64,000 bases of DNA from Luteitalea pratensis (GCF_001618865.1 NZ_CP015136.1:6731001-6795000), one strand, 5' to 3'; counted from the first letter of the stretch, positions 53,144 to 62,520 are shown. Program-made: numbers and translations. The notes: generated from the sequence alone by a model not told the origin.

Positions 53144-54562
53144 CTACCCGACGCGGCGGATGCGGAGGAAGTTCGCGTCCGGGCGCGTCAGGTCCGCGTT
53201 GACGCTCACGAAGACGATCGGCTCGCCGGCCCGAAGGACGCCGAGCTCGACGAGGTGGCGTTCCACCTCGATGCCGCCGGCGCTGTCGAGCACCGACTTC
53301 TCGATGGCAATCGGCTCGATGCCGCGATGCAGCATCAGGCGACGCGCCACCCGCGGATCCGACGTGACCGCGTGGATCGGGATCTCCGGCCGCAGCGCCG
53401 CCAGCACGCGCGCGGTCTTCCCTTCGCGGGTCACGGCAACGATCGCCTCCGCCTTGCCGGCGTGGGCAAGCGTGACGGCCGCTTCGCAGAGCGCGCGGTT
53501 GTGGGGAACGCCGAGGACACCGGCGTTGAAGGCCGCGCGAGGCTTCGGATTCAGGCTCTCGGCGTCGCGGATGACGGCATCGAGCAGCTTCACCGCCGCC
53601 ACCGGATACAGCCCGCTCGCCGTCTCGCCCGAGAGCATGATGGCGTCCACCGAGTCGTCCGCGGCGTTAGCCGCGTCGCTGACCTCGGCGCGGGTCGGTC
53701 GCGGATTGGTTCGCATGGACTCGAGCACCTGGGTCGCGACGATGACCGGCACGCCGGCCCGCTGCGCGAGCTGGGTGATGACCTTCTGGGCGCGCGGCAC
53801 GCTGTGCAGCGGCACCTCGTTGCCGAGGTCGCCGCGGGCGACCATCACGCCGTCGCAGGCGCCGAGGAGTTCGCCGAGGTTGGCCACTGCCTGCGGCCGC
53901 TCGATCTTCGCAATCAGCGTGGTGGCTTCGGCGCCGGCCGCGCGCAGCTCCGCGCGCGTGCTCAGGAGGTCCTCCACCGTCTGCACGAAGCTGAGGGCGA
54001 CCATGTCGACGCCGAGCGACGCGCCGAAGCGCAGGTCGGCGATGTCCTTGTCGGTCAGCGCCGAGGCGGGCAGTGCGACGTCGGGGGCGTTGATGCCCTT
54101 GTGCTGGGCGAGGGTCCCGCCGACAACGACCGTCGTGTCGATGCTGGTGCCATCGGTGGCCTCGACGCGCAATTCGAGCGCGCCGTCGTCGAGCAGCAGG
54201 CGCATGCCCGGGCTCACCGAATGCGCGAGTCCGGCAAAGGTCGTGTAGACATGGCCCTCGCACCCCTCCTCGTCGCCGGTGGTGATCCGCAGGCGCGAGC
54301 CGGCCGGCAGCGGAATCGGCTGGCCGGAGGCCAGTCGTCCAGTGCGGATCTTCGGCCCGCTGAGATCCTGGAGGATCGCTACCTGCCGCGCCGCGGCCGC
54401 TGCTGCCTCACGTACCAGGGCGACCGACGCGGCATGTTGCTCGTGGCTGCCGTGCGAGAAATTGAGGCGAAAGATGTCGACCCCGGCAGCAATCAGGGCA
54501 GGAACGCCGTCGGGCGTGGCACTCGACGGGCCGAGCGTCGCGATGATCCGGGTCTTTCTCAT
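53144..54562 (-). CDS. pyk: Pyruvate kinase
   Basis: A 472-residue glycolytic enzyme (phosphoenolpyruvate plus ADP to pyruvate plus ATP). RKTRIIATLGPSS at the start, DLSGPKIRTG, the signature IAKIERPQAVAN with catalytic Lys/Glu near 220, VARGDLGNEVP, and MLSGETASG are seen; C-terminal allosteric domain follows. ATG 54562 is chosen over 54604 since the family starts with MRKTKIV-like residues. Standard length. Confidence 0.96.
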   Translation of the reverse strand: MRKTRIIATLGPSSATPDGVPALIAAGVDIFRLNFSHGSHEQHAASVALVREAAAAAARQVAILQDLSGPKIRTGRLASGQPIPLPAGSRLRITTGDEEGCEGHVYTTFAGLAHSVSPGMRLLLDDGALELRVEATDGTSIDTTVVVGGTLAQHKGINAPDVALPASALTDKDIADLRFGASLGVDMVALSFVQTVEDLLSTRAELRAAGAEATTLIAKIERPQAVANLGELLGACDGVMVARGDLGNEVPLHSVPRAQKVITQLAQRAGVPVIVATQVLESMRTNPRPTRAEVSDAANAADDSVDAIMLSGETASGLYPVAAVKLLDAVIRDAESLNPKPRAAFNAGVLGVPHNRALCEAAVTLAHAGKAEAIVAVTREGKTARVLAALRPEIPIHAVTSDPRVARRLMLHRGIEPIAIEKSVLDSAGGIEVERHLVELGVLRAGEPIVFVSVNADLTRPDANFLRIRRVG

Positions 54563-54593
54563 GGCTGGGTCAACTCTGAGCGAGTTTACAGTG

Positions 54594-54695
54594 TCATGCC
54601 TCATGCCTCACGCCTGATGCCTGCCCAGTCCCGAGGCCCGAATCCCGATCCGGTACCCGGTCCCCGGTACCCGGTACCCGATCCGCGATCCTGTA
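54594..54695. repeat. GCCTCAT and CCGGTAC arrays
   Basis: ATGCCTCATGCCTCACGCC (54597-54620) and CCGGTACCCGGTCCC, CCGGTACCCGGTACCCG (54648-54685), ahead of the AhpD-like gene. The first recurs as GCCTGAT elsewhere and the second is the GGGTACC family in reverse. Confidence 0.8.
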
Positions 54696-54706
54696 TCGTG
54701 TCCCCC

Positions 54707-55066
54707 ATGTCGGATCACCTCACGCGCTTTCGCCAGTTCCGCGAGCGGATGAACAGCCGGATCATGGAAGTCGGGCCGCTCGAGACGAAGCGATTCTTCG
54801 CGCTCGACACGCGCGCTTACGAGGGCGGCACGCTCGACGTGCCCACGAAGGAACTCCTCGGGCTGGTGGCGTCGCTCGTACTCCGGTGTGACGACTGTGT
54901 GACGTATCACCTGATCCGGTGCAAGGAGGAAGGGCTGTCCGACGTCGAGCTGCGCGAGGCCCTGCACATCGGCCTCGTGGTCGGCGGGTCGATCGTCATC
55001 CCGCACCTGCGCCGCGCCAACGCTACCCTGGACGACATCGCCGCCGAACGCGTGCCCGAGGCCTGA
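54707..55066 (+). CDS. Carboxymuconolactone decarboxylase / AhpD-like protein
   Basis: A 119-residue helical protein with the AhpD-type CxxC site RCDDCVTYH (Cys64, Cys67 approx.) and following helices LSDVELREALHIGLVVGG. Family members act as alkylhydroperoxidases or as gamma-carboxymuconolactone decarboxylases. It is followed 3 bp later by an amidase gene. Confidence 0.9.
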   Translation: MSDHLTRFRQFRERMNSRIMEVGPLETKRFFALDTRAYEGGTLDVPTKELLGLVASLVLRCDDCVTYHLIRCKEEGLSDVELREALHIGLVVGGSIVIPHLRRANATLDDIAAERVPEA

Positions 55067-55069
55067 CCC

Positions 55070-56398
55070 ATGCCGATCCGCGACACCGCCCGCAGCCTGC
55101 GCGACGGCACGCTGCGCGCACGCGACCTCGTCGAGCAGTGTCTCGAGCGCATCGACACCTGGCAGGCGGTGACCAACGCCTTCATCGAAATCGATGCCGA
55201 CGGGGCGCGGCGCGATGCCGATGCGGTCGATGCCGAACGCCAGCGGGGTGTCGATCGCGGTGTCCTGCACGGCATTCCGATCTCGCTGAAGGATCTCCTC
55301 GATCAGCGCGGCCACGTGACGACCGCCGGATCGCGGTCGATGACCGACGTCGCCGCGGCAGACGCACCAGCGGTCGCGCACCTGCGCTCGCAAGGTGCGG
55401 TGTTCGTGGGCCGTACCAACATGCACGAGTTCGCGTTGGGCACGACGAGCGAGGACTCGGGCTTCGGTCCCGTACGCAATCCTCGCAATCGGCTGCACTC
55501 TGCGGGGGGCTCGAGTGGCGGGTCGGCAGTCGCGGTGGCGACCGGCATGAGCCACGTCTCGATCGGCTCGGACACCGGCGGGTCGATCCGCATCCCTTCC
55601 GTGGCCTGTGGCCTCGTGGGCCTCAAGCCCGCATGGGGCGAGGTGTCGCTGTCCGGGGTGGTGCCACTCAGCCCGACGGTCGACTGCGTCGGCCCGCTGG
55701 CGACGAGCGTGGAGGACGCCTGGTACACGTTGCAGGGCCTCCGGAGGTCGGACGCCCTGCCGCCCTGTCCGCCGGCGACGGCGATACGAGACCTTCGTGT
55801 GGGCGTGTTGCGTGCCTTCGGCTGGCGCGCGGTAGACGACGCCATCGGTGGCCACACCGCGAATGCGCTCGCACGGCTCGCCGCCGCCGGAGCCGCACTC
55901 GAGGACGTCCCCTTCGAGTCCGCGCCGCTCGTCGTGCCGACGTACGGCACCATCATCTTTCGCGAAGCGCTCGACTTCCACGGGCCGCGGCTGCCCATCC
56001 ATGGTGCCGCGTACACGCCGGCCGTACGCGGCCGCCTGCAGACCGCCCCGCGTGCCTCGGACCAGGAGTACGCGCTGGCGCAGGAGGCGCGCGCCGCGAT
56101 CGAGGCAGACGTCGCTGCCTTGCTCGAGCGCGTCGACGTCCTCGCGCTCCCCGGCATGGCGATCACGCCGCCGCTGCTCGGGCAGTCTCACGTCAGGTGG
56201 CCCGACGGTGAGGAACTCACGCGCGCGGCGATGCTGCGCCTGACCCAGCCGTTCAATCTCTCGCGCCACGCCGCCCTCGTGTTGCCCGTAGGCACGACGC
56301 CGGACGGTTGGCCGGCGAGCCTCCAACTCATCGGGCGGGACACGTCGTCGCTCGTGGCCGCCGCGCTCGGTGTCGAAGCGTTCCTGGCAATGGCGTAG
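55070..56398 (+). CDS. Amidase (GatA-type signature family)
   Basis: A 442-residue amidase. The Ser-cisSer-Lys triad is seen: Lys74 in ISLKDLLD, SAGGSSGGSA (144-153), and GSDTGGSIRIPS (Ser172). Cytoplasmic, no leader. It resembles GatA but lacks the C-terminal extension and gatB/gatC do not adjoin, so a carboxamide hydrolase is likelier. Distinct from the broken Tat-amidase at 13-15 kb. Confidence 0.9.
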   Translation: MPIRDTARSLRDGTLRARDLVEQCLERIDTWQAVTNAFIEIDADGARRDADAVDAERQRGVDRGVLHGIPISLKDLLDQRGHVTTAGSRSMTDVAAADAPAVAHLRSQGAVFVGRTNMHEFALGTTSEDSGFGPVRNPRNRLHSAGGSSGGSAVAVATGMSHVSIGSDTGGSIRIPSVACGLVGLKPAWGEVSLSGVVPLSPTVDCVGPLATSVEDAWYTLQGLRRSDALPPCPPATAIRDLRVGVLRAFGWRAVDDAIGGHTANALARLAAAGAALEDVPFESAPLVVPTYGTIIFREALDFHGPRLPIHGAAYTPAVRGRLQTAPRASDQEYALAQEARAAIEADVAALLERVDVLALPGMAITPPLLGQSHVRWPDGEELTRAAMLRLTQPFNLSRHAALVLPVGTTPDGWPASLQLIGRDTSSLVAAALGVEAFLAMA

Positions 56399-56648
56399 CG
56401 GCCGGACTCCAACCGTGCCGAGGCGCTGACTGTCGGAGCTGGCCGCCGGGACGTGACCGCCGGACAAGAGGTCCATGGCGCACGCGCCACCGGCCCCAAC
56501 GAACCTGGCAAGCGTTCTCGACATTTTCCGCATTGCGGCATTCCAGCATGGCCGCTCGCGGGCGCTCGGCGGGCGTGCCCGCGAGATTGGTTGTTGGAGT
56601 CCGGCGGCTACCCGCGGGCCGGCCCCCCCTCTCTGCTACGCTGGCTGG

Positions 56649-57668
56649 ATGATCCGCTGGGCGTTCCATCGCTGGGAGGAAGCTCTCCACAAGCGCGGCA
56701 CCGACCGGCTGGTGCGCGACTTCGACTGGGGCCTCGACTGGCTCGATGATCTGCCGGACATGCCAGGATCCGCGGCGGCGTCGCCGGCCGCGAAGCTCGA
56801 AGCGTACGCGGCGTGGGCCGTCACCCACAGCGAGCAGTTCTTCGCGAGTACCGACGCTCCCGGCCATGACCTGGACCGGCACGGCCACCTGCGCTTCCCC
56901 AGCGAGATCGTGACGCCGCATGCCGAGAACAACATCGTGCACGCGCGCCTGTACCGCGCGAAGGAGGACCGCGGCCGCGCCGTAGTGGTGCTCCCGCAGT
57001 GGAACTCGGATGCCGACGGCCATGTCGGCCTCTGCAAAGTGTTCAACCGCGCCGGCTTGACGGCGCTGCGTCTCAGCAAGCCGTATCACGACTGGCGCAA
57101 GCCGCACGAACTGCAGCGTGCGGACTACATCGTGAGCAGCAACGTCGGCCGGACGCTGCAGGTGTGCCGCCAGGCCGTCCTCGACGCGCGACGTGCCGTC
57201 GGCTTCCTGCACGCGCAGGGGTACTCCTCCATCGGCATCTGTGGCACGAGCCTGGGTTCGTGCCTCTCGATGCTCACGGCGGCACATGAGCCGCGAATCA
57301 AGGCGATGGCGCTCAATCACATCTCGCCGTTCTTCGCCGACGTCGTCTGGGAAGGCCTGTCCACGCGCCACGTGCGCCAGGGCCTCGACGGGCATGTCGA
57401 CGTCGACACGCTCCGTCGCATCTGGGCGCCGATCAGCCCGCAGCCCTACCTCGAACGCGTGCGCCACATCCGCACGCTGCTCGTGTACGCGCAGTACGAC
57501 CTGACCTTCCCGTTGCGGCTGTCGCGGTCGTTCGTGCAGGAATTCCGCGATCGCGGCATCCCGCACCGGCTCGCCGTGCTGCCGTGCGGGCATTACAGCA
57601 CCGGCAAGTCGCCGTTCAAGTTCCTCGATGGCTACTGGTTGACGAAGTTCCTCGTCCGGGCGCTGTAA
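56649..57668 (+). CDS. ABHD18-like alpha/beta hydrolase
   Basis: A 339-residue hydrolase. The nucleophile elbow is GTSLGSCLS near residue 200; VVVLPQWNSDADGH is the oxyanion strand and LPCGHYSTG supplies the His. The pattern RWAFHRWEEALHKRGTDRLVRDFDWGLDWL at the start, given as RWAFHRWEEAL and onward, resembles ABHD18 relatives. ATG 56649 is chosen; the frame upstream is shadow. Function unknown. Confidence 0.75.
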   Translation: MIRWAFHRWEEALHKRGTDRLVRDFDWGLDWLDDLPDMPGSAAASPAAKLEAYAAWAVTHSEQFFASTDAPGHDLDRHGHLRFPSEIVTPHAENNIVHARLYRAKEDRGRAVVVLPQWNSDADGHVGLCKVFNRAGLTALRLSKPYHDWRKPHELQRADYIVSSNVGRTLQVCRQAVLDARRAVGFLHAQGYSSIGICGTSLGSCLSMLTAAHEPRIKAMALNHISPFFADVVWEGLSTRHVRQGLDGHVDVDTLRRIWAPISPQPYLERVRHIRTLLVYAQYDLTFPLRLSRSFVQEFRDRGIPHRLAVLPCGHYSTGKSPFKFLDGYWLTKFLVRAL

Positions 57669-57683
57669 GATCGCGCCGTCTGC

Positions 57684-57826
57684 TCGTGACTCAAGTCTCA
57701 GGTCTCAAGTCTCAGGTCTCAAGTCTCAGGTCTCAGGGAAGAACTGACCTGAGACCTGAAGCCTGAGACCTGCAGCTTGCAGCCTGAGGCAGCTTGAGAC
57801 CTACAGCCTGAGACCTGAGGCGTGAG
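57684..57826. repeat. TCTCAGG array that reverses orientation, with hairpin
   Basis: AGGTCTCA/AGTCTCA units (57688-57737) are followed by their complement TGAGACC/TGAAGCC (57748-57826). The junction is a perfect hairpin: CAGGTCTCAGG (57727-57737), 10-base loop, CCTGAGACCTG (57748-57758). It fills the gap between two convergent genes. Confidence 0.9.
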
Positions 57827-57827
57827 C

Positions 57828-58031
57828 CTAGAGATAGTCGAGCAACCCGCGAACCGCGCTGGCGAGGACGCCCGCGAGGGCGGAGACGAGCGGGGACACG
57901 TCGCCACGGGCCACGGCGTCGGCCACCGTCACCGGTTCGGTGAGCAGCAGCCACAGCGTAGCGACGGCGAGCGTCGTCGCGATGGCGAGTACGACGCCCG
58001 CGAGGCTGAGCGTGGTCCTCGCGAGATTCAT
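57828..58031 (-). CDS. Small membrane protein, unknown
   Basis: A 67-residue protein: one or two hydrophobic spans (TLSLAGVVLAIATTLAVATLWLLL) then a weak amphipathic part. GGAGGG sits about 11 bases before ATG 58031. No family recognised. Confidence 0.55.
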   Translation of the reverse strand: MNLARTTLSLAGVVLAIATTLAVATLWLLLTEPVTVADAVARGDVSPLVSALAGVLASAVRGLLDYL

Positions 58032-58214
58032 CGGGGTAGTCCCTCCACGACGAGGGGTGAGACGGAGCCCGGCCGCGCCGGGTTCAGTCCCAAGGATAGT
58101 AACCCCTCCTCCGCGTCGGAAGTCACACCTCCGGCTGAGACGCGAACGGCTGAGAATCCTGCGACTCCCGCCTTTCCTGTGTTGCTGTGGTCCTGTGTTC
58201 CTGTTTTCCTGCCG

Positions 58215-59582
58215 CTAGGCTCCGGCGAGCACGTCGTCGGCCAGCCGCTGTTGCGGCTCGCCGAGCCCCACCGCACCCAGGCCCGCAAGTGATGCGACGG
58301 GCTCACCTACGATGACGGCCTGCATGTCCTCGCTGCGCAGCCAGCGCCGGGCCATCTCGGTGACGTCGTCGGCCGTCACGGCCGAGATACGGTCCGAAAA
58401 GACGTCGAACGTGTCTTCGGGGAGCTCGTAGAGCGCCAGTTGCGCGGCGGCGCGGGCGACCTGCTCACCCGTCTCGAAGCCGCGCGCGTAGCCACGCGTG
58501 AGCGCGTCGCGGGCACTGGTGAGTTCCTCATTGGTGACCGGGCGGCTGCCGCCGAGCGCGTCGAGTTCCACGAGCACATCCCGCAGCGACTCGGCCGTGG
58601 CATCGGACTGGACGCTGGCCTGGACGGAGAACGGCCCGGCCAGGCGAAGGAACTGGAACGACGAGCGCGCGCCGTACGTGACGCCCTTCTCCTCGCGCAG
58701 CTTCATGTTGATGCGGCTGACGAATGCGCCGCCGAGCAGCATGTTGGTCACCACGGCTGCGTGGTATTCGGGCGAACGGCGAGGCAGGGCCACCCGACCG
58801 AGCCGCAGCTCGGACTGCGCCGCGCCATCCCGTGGCACGAAGAGCAGGCGGCTGCCGTCGGTCGAGGTCGGCGCCGGCGGATCGAGAAGGCCGACGCGAG
58901 GCTCTGCGGACAGGTGCCGTGTGACGAGCCGGACGGCCTGATCGTGCGAGATGTCGCCGACGACGACGAGCGTGACAGGGGTGGTGCCCAGCCGCTTGTG
59001 GAAGGCACGAACGTCGTCCACCCCGAACCGCTGCAGTGACGATTCGGTGCCGATACCGGGCCTGCCGTACGGGTGCGCCCCATACAGGCGCCGCATGAAC
59101 TGCAGATCCGCCAGTGCCGACGCCGAATGGCGCAACTGGCGCAGGCGATTCAGGCGAAGGCCCTTGACGCGCGCCGTGTCGGCCGGGTCGAGGCGTGGAC
59201 GCTCGGCCATGTCCACGAACAGCTCGATGGCACGTTCGCGATGGCTCGAGAGCGCGAGCATCGAGAGCACGGTGGCATCGTGTCCGATGTCGGTGTCGAG
59301 CTGGCCCCCGACGCCGGCCAGCGCCTCGTGCAGCGCCGTCATCGTCAGCGATGCGGTGCCTTCATCGAGCAGGTCCGCCGTCAGCGCGGCCAGGCCCGGG
59401 GTCTCGTCGCGATCGGACGCCGTGCCTGCGTGCCACAGCCACAGCAGGCTGACGAGCGGGAGCTCACGTCGCTCAACCGTCAGCAGCTGCAGGCCACGTG
59501 CGAGCTCGCTGCGCGCGAGTTCCGGGAACCGGATTCCCGGCGGCGGCTCCGGCACGGGCAGCGTGCGGCGGTCCACGCTCAT
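58215..59582 (-). CDS. M16 peptidase-like protein, non-catalytic partner
   Basis: A 455-residue M16-family protein. The zinc site of the family (HxxEH) is absent: the corresponding segment reads GLAALTADLLDEGTAS. The C-terminal half contains the R/Y pair motif GGAFVSRINMKLREEKGVTYG. In two-gene M16 sets such a partner binds substrate while the other unit cuts. It overlaps the active unit's gene by 4 bp (ATGA). Confidence 0.88.
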   Translation of the reverse strand: MSVDRRTLPVPEPPPGIRFPELARSELARGLQLLTVERRELPLVSLLWLWHAGTASDRDETPGLAALTADLLDEGTASLTMTALHEALAGVGGQLDTDIGHDATVLSMLALSSHRERAIELFVDMAERPRLDPADTARVKGLRLNRLRQLRHSASALADLQFMRRLYGAHPYGRPGIGTESSLQRFGVDDVRAFHKRLGTTPVTLVVVGDISHDQAVRLVTRHLSAEPRVGLLDPPAPTSTDGSRLLFVPRDGAAQSELRLGRVALPRRSPEYHAAVVTNMLLGGAFVSRINMKLREEKGVTYGARSSFQFLRLAGPFSVQASVQSDATAESLRDVLVELDALGGSRPVTNEELTSARDALTRGYARGFETGEQVARAAAQLALYELPEDTFDVFSDRISAVTADDVTEMARRWLRSEDMQAVIVGEPVASLAGLGAVGLGEPQQRLADDVLAGA

Positions 59583-60883
59583 GCCACCACCGCCTGGGTC
59601 GCGTCGACGAGTCCGAGCGTGCGCTGCCCGGTCGGCGTCATCCCGAGTGCCACGAACGGACGCGACAGCCAGTCCGACGTCACCTGCTGAATTTCGGCGG
59701 GTGTGGCGCGCCCGTAGCGCGCGAGGTCCTCGCTCACGTACCCGGGGTCGTCGCGGTACACGTTGTACGCGTTGAGCTGATCGGACTTGCCGGAAAAGCC
59801 ACCGATCGTCTGCAGGCGATAGATGAAGTGTGCCTCGGCCTGCACCTGGCTGCGGCGCAGTTCCTCCTGGCCTACAGGCGTCTGGCGTACGTCCGCGAGG
59901 CACGCATGCACGGCATCGGCAAGGCTGTCGAGCGTCACGCCGGGTGCGGCGGTGGCTACCACCTGGAACATGCCGCACAGCTCGCGCGAGTACTGCACCG
60001 CCGTGACTTCGGTGGCGATCTGCTGCTCGACGACGAGGGCGTGATAGAGGCGGCTGGTCTTGCCGCCGCCGAGGATATCGGCGAGCAGGTCGAGTTCGGC
60101 ATCACCGGCATCGAACAACGCCGGCGAATGCCACGCCAGGTACAGGCGCGGCAGCTCGACGCGATCCTCGAGGTGGAGTCGCAGGTTGGCTGCGAGCGCC
60201 GGCACGCCGGACCGTACGGGCGGTACGTCCGGTCCCGCAGCAAGGTCGCCGAAGTACCGCTCGGCGAGGTCGAACGCCCGATCGGCCGTGATGTCGCCCG
60301 CGAGCACGAGCGAGGCGTTACGCGGGTGGTAGTACGTCCGGAAGAACTCGTGCACGTCGTCGAGCGACGCGGCCCGCAGGTCCTCCGGGTAGCCGATCGT
60401 CGGCCAACTGTACGGATGATCGAGATCGTAGAGCGCGTCGGCGACCGCGATGCCGGCAAGGCCGTATGGCCGGTTCTCGTAGTTCTGGCGCCGTTCGTTG
60501 AGCACCACGTCGCGCTGGTTGTCGAACTTGGCCTGGGTGAGCGCGGGCAGCAGATGCCCCATGCGGTCGGACTCGAGCCAGAGCGCCAGGTCCAGGGCGC
60601 CGTTGGGCACGACCTCCCAGTAATTGGTGCGGTCAGCGCTCGTCGAGCCGTTGAGTGACGCGCCGGCACGCTGCAACGGCGCGAAATAGCCGTGGTCGTG
60701 GTGCGCCGAGCCCTCGAACATCAGGTGCTCGAACAGATGCGCGAACCCGGTGCGGCCACGCCGCTCGTTCTTGGAACCGACGTGGTACCACAGGTTCACC
60801 GCCACGATCGGCAGGTCGTGGTCCTCGTGGACGATGACGTCGAGGCCGTTGCCGAGCGTGCGGTGCGTGAAGGGAATGTGCAT
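59579..60883 (-). CDS. M16 zinc metallopeptidase, catalytic subunit
   Basis: A 434-residue peptidase. The inverted zinc site is HLFEHLMFEGS, i.e. H49-x-x-E52-H53, with a third Glu near 129 (NERRQNYENRPYG). GGGKTSRLYHALVVEQQIA is the usual C-terminal segment. Cytoplasmic by lack of leader. Pairs with the downstream M16 protein, as in mitochondrial processing peptidase. It overlaps the DUF3347 gene stop by one base. Confidence 0.92.
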   Translation of the reverse strand: MHIPFTHRTLGNGLDVIVHEDHDLPIVAVNLWYHVGSKNERRGRTGFAHLFEHLMFEGSAHHDHGYFAPLQRAGASLNGSTSADRTNYWEVVPNGALDLALWLESDRMGHLLPALTQAKFDNQRDVVLNERRQNYENRPYGLAGIAVADALYDLDHPYSWPTIGYPEDLRAASLDDVHEFFRTYYHPRNASLVLAGDITADRAFDLAERYFGDLAAGPDVPPVRSGVPALAANLRLHLEDRVELPRLYLAWHSPALFDAGDAELDLLADILGGGKTSRLYHALVVEQQIATEVTAVQYSRELCGMFQVVATAAPGVTLDSLADAVHACLADVRQTPVGQEELRRSQVQAEAHFIYRLQTIGGFSGKSDQLNAYNVYRDDPGYVSEDLARYGRATPAEIQQVTSDWLSRPFVALGMTPTGQRTLGLVDATQAVVA

Positions 60884-61377
60884 CAGCGAGTCGTCGAGAG
60901 CTTGCGCGTGCTGTTGCCGCAGGTGCGCATCGCCTTGCCGTAATACGGGTTGGCGATGGCGCCGTCGGCCTGCACCCAGGACTTGTTGACCATCGGGCAG
61001 AACGCGACGATTTTGCCTTCGATCGGCTGCTTCGTGTTGTCCGCGTAGGCGATCAGCGCGGTGCTGAGATCGCCGAACGCTGCGCGAGCGGCCTCGAGGC
61101 TCCCGGCGTCGGCGGCCTTGGCGGCCGCGGCGGCCAATGCCTTCCCATCGGTACCAAGCGCGGCGGCGCCCTTCTGCAGCGACTTCGCGGCAGCAGTGAC
61201 CGGCCCCAGTTCGTCGTTGACGAGCGCGGACTGGATGGCGAGGTAGGGACCGACCACGTCCGCGACGAAGTCCGCACCCATCGTCGATGCGGGATGGGAC
61301 GCACGCGGCTCAGCAGCCGTGGACAAGGTGGCCGTCGCTACCGCGAAGGTCAGGGCCGCCAGAAAGGTCTTCAACAT
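60883..61377 (-). CDS. Secreted DUF3347 (CusB/efflux-like) protein
   Basis: A 164-residue exported protein: signal peptide 1-22, helical DUF3347 domain, and a C-terminal IVAFCPMVNKSWVQADGAI-NPYYGKAMRTCG segment, whose Cys/Met pattern is known from metal-efflux adaptor C-termini, likely binding copper. It overlaps the M16 gene and may work apart from it. First gene of a three-gene run. Confidence 0.8.
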   Translation of the reverse strand: MLKTFLAALTFAVATATLSTAAEPRASHPASTMGADFVADVVGPYLAIQSALVNDELGPVTAAAKSLQKGAAALGTDGKALAAAAAKAADAGSLEAARAAFGDLSTALIAYADNTKQPIEGKIVAFCPMVNKSWVQADGAIANPYYGKAMRTCGNSTRKLSTTR

Positions 61378-61389
61378 CTCGTTCTCCTG

Positions 61390-62469
61390 TCAGGACACCG
61401 GGGTGAGCGGAATGGTCCGGAACGCGCGAATCGACACCTGGGCCGCCACCTGCTCCGCAGCGCTGTTGATGGCCTGGGCGACAACATGGTCGGGCGCGCT
61501 CAGCACGATCGGCATGCCGATGTCACCGCCGGATCGAACCGGCTCGGCCACAGGTACGGCGCCGAGGAACGGCACGTTCAGTTCCTCGGCAAGCCGTCGC
61601 CCGCCGCCGCGGCCGAACAGGTCGGTCTCGTGGCGGCAGGACGGGCAGGCGAAGTAGCTCATGTTCTCGATGACGCCAAGCACCGGGATGTTGAGCTTTC
61701 GGTACATGTTGATGGCGCGCCGCGAGTCGGCCACCGAGACGGTCTGCGGCGTGGTCACGACCACGGCACCGGTCACGGCGGTGTGCTGGCTGAGGCTGAG
61801 CGCCACGTCGCCCGTGCCCGGCGGCATGTCCACGATCAGGTAGTCGAGCGCGGGCCACGCGACCTCCTGCAGGAACTGCCGGAGCACGCCGTGCAGCATC
61901 GGACCTCGCCAGATGACCGGATCGGAATCGCCCGCCATGAAACCCATCGACACGGTCCACAGCCCGTGCTTCTCGATCGGCACGATCTTCTGGCCATCGG
62001 TCTCGAGCGGCGCCTGCACGCCGAGCATGATCGGCACATTGGGGCCGTAGATATCGGCATCGAGCAGGCCGACGCGGCTGCCGCGCAGCGACAATGCCAG
62101 CGCCAGGTTGACCGCCATCGTGGTCTTGCCCACGCCACCCTTGCCGGCGCCTACCGCGATGATGTTCTTCACGCCGGGCAACGCCTGGCGCTGCCCGGGC
62201 ACCGCGCCACTGCTGCGAACGCTCGATGTCATCTCGATGTCCACGGCCGTCACGCCGTCGAGCGCGGCCACGGCCTGGTGCGCCTGCTCCTTGAGCAGGT
62301 CCTTGACCGGACAGGCCGGGGTCGTGAGTTCGATGGCGAACGCCACGCGCCCGTCGTCCCCGATGACGACGTGCTTGACGAAATCGAGCGACACGATGTC
62401 GCGACGCAGATCGGGGTCCTGCACCACGCGCAGCGCGTCGAGGACCTGGGCAACGGAGGGAAGGCTCAC
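61390..62469 (-). CDS. apbC: Mrp/ApbC family Fe-S carrier ATPase
   Basis: A 359-residue protein for iron-sulfur cluster loading. N-terminal MIP18 (DUF59) domain, then the ParA-like ATPase with GKGGVGKTTMAVN (about 109-121) and the CPSC cluster-binding motif near residue 278 (FACPSCRHETDLFG). Start is GTG 62469. No ribosome site recognised. It ends 12 bp before the DUF3347 gene start. Confidence 0.93.
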   Translation of the reverse strand: MSLPSVAQVLDALRVVQDPDLRRDIVSLDFVKHVVIGDDGRVAFAIELTTPACPVKDLLKEQAHQAVAALDGVTAVDIEMTSSVRSSGAVPGQRQALPGVKNIIAVGAGKGGVGKTTMAVNLALALSLRGSRVGLLDADIYGPNVPIMLGVQAPLETDGQKIVPIEKHGLWTVSMGFMAGDSDPVIWRGPMLHGVLRQFLQEVAWPALDYLIVDMPPGTGDVALSLSQHTAVTGAVVVTTPQTVSVADSRRAINMYRKLNIPVLGVIENMSYFACPSCRHETDLFGRGGGRRLAEELNVPFLGAVPVAEPVRSGGDIGMPIVLSAPDHVVAQAINSAAEQVAAQVSIRAFRTIPLTPVS

Positions 62470-62482
62470 AAGGGGATTCTAC

Positions 62483-62520
62483 GAAATGCCGCGCTGCTGC
62501 GATGCCGGGAATGCCGCGAA
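62483..62520. repeat. ATGCCG degenerate repeats
   Basis: GAAATGCCGCGCTGCTGCG and ATGCCGGGAATGCCGCGAA, a small member of the ATGCCGGGA family, just upstream of the Mrp start. The rest of the 231-bp gap shows nothing. Confidence 0.65.

Noticed and set aside
55070-56398. gatA
   Set aside because: Signature fits but gatB and gatC are absent and the C-terminal part is short.
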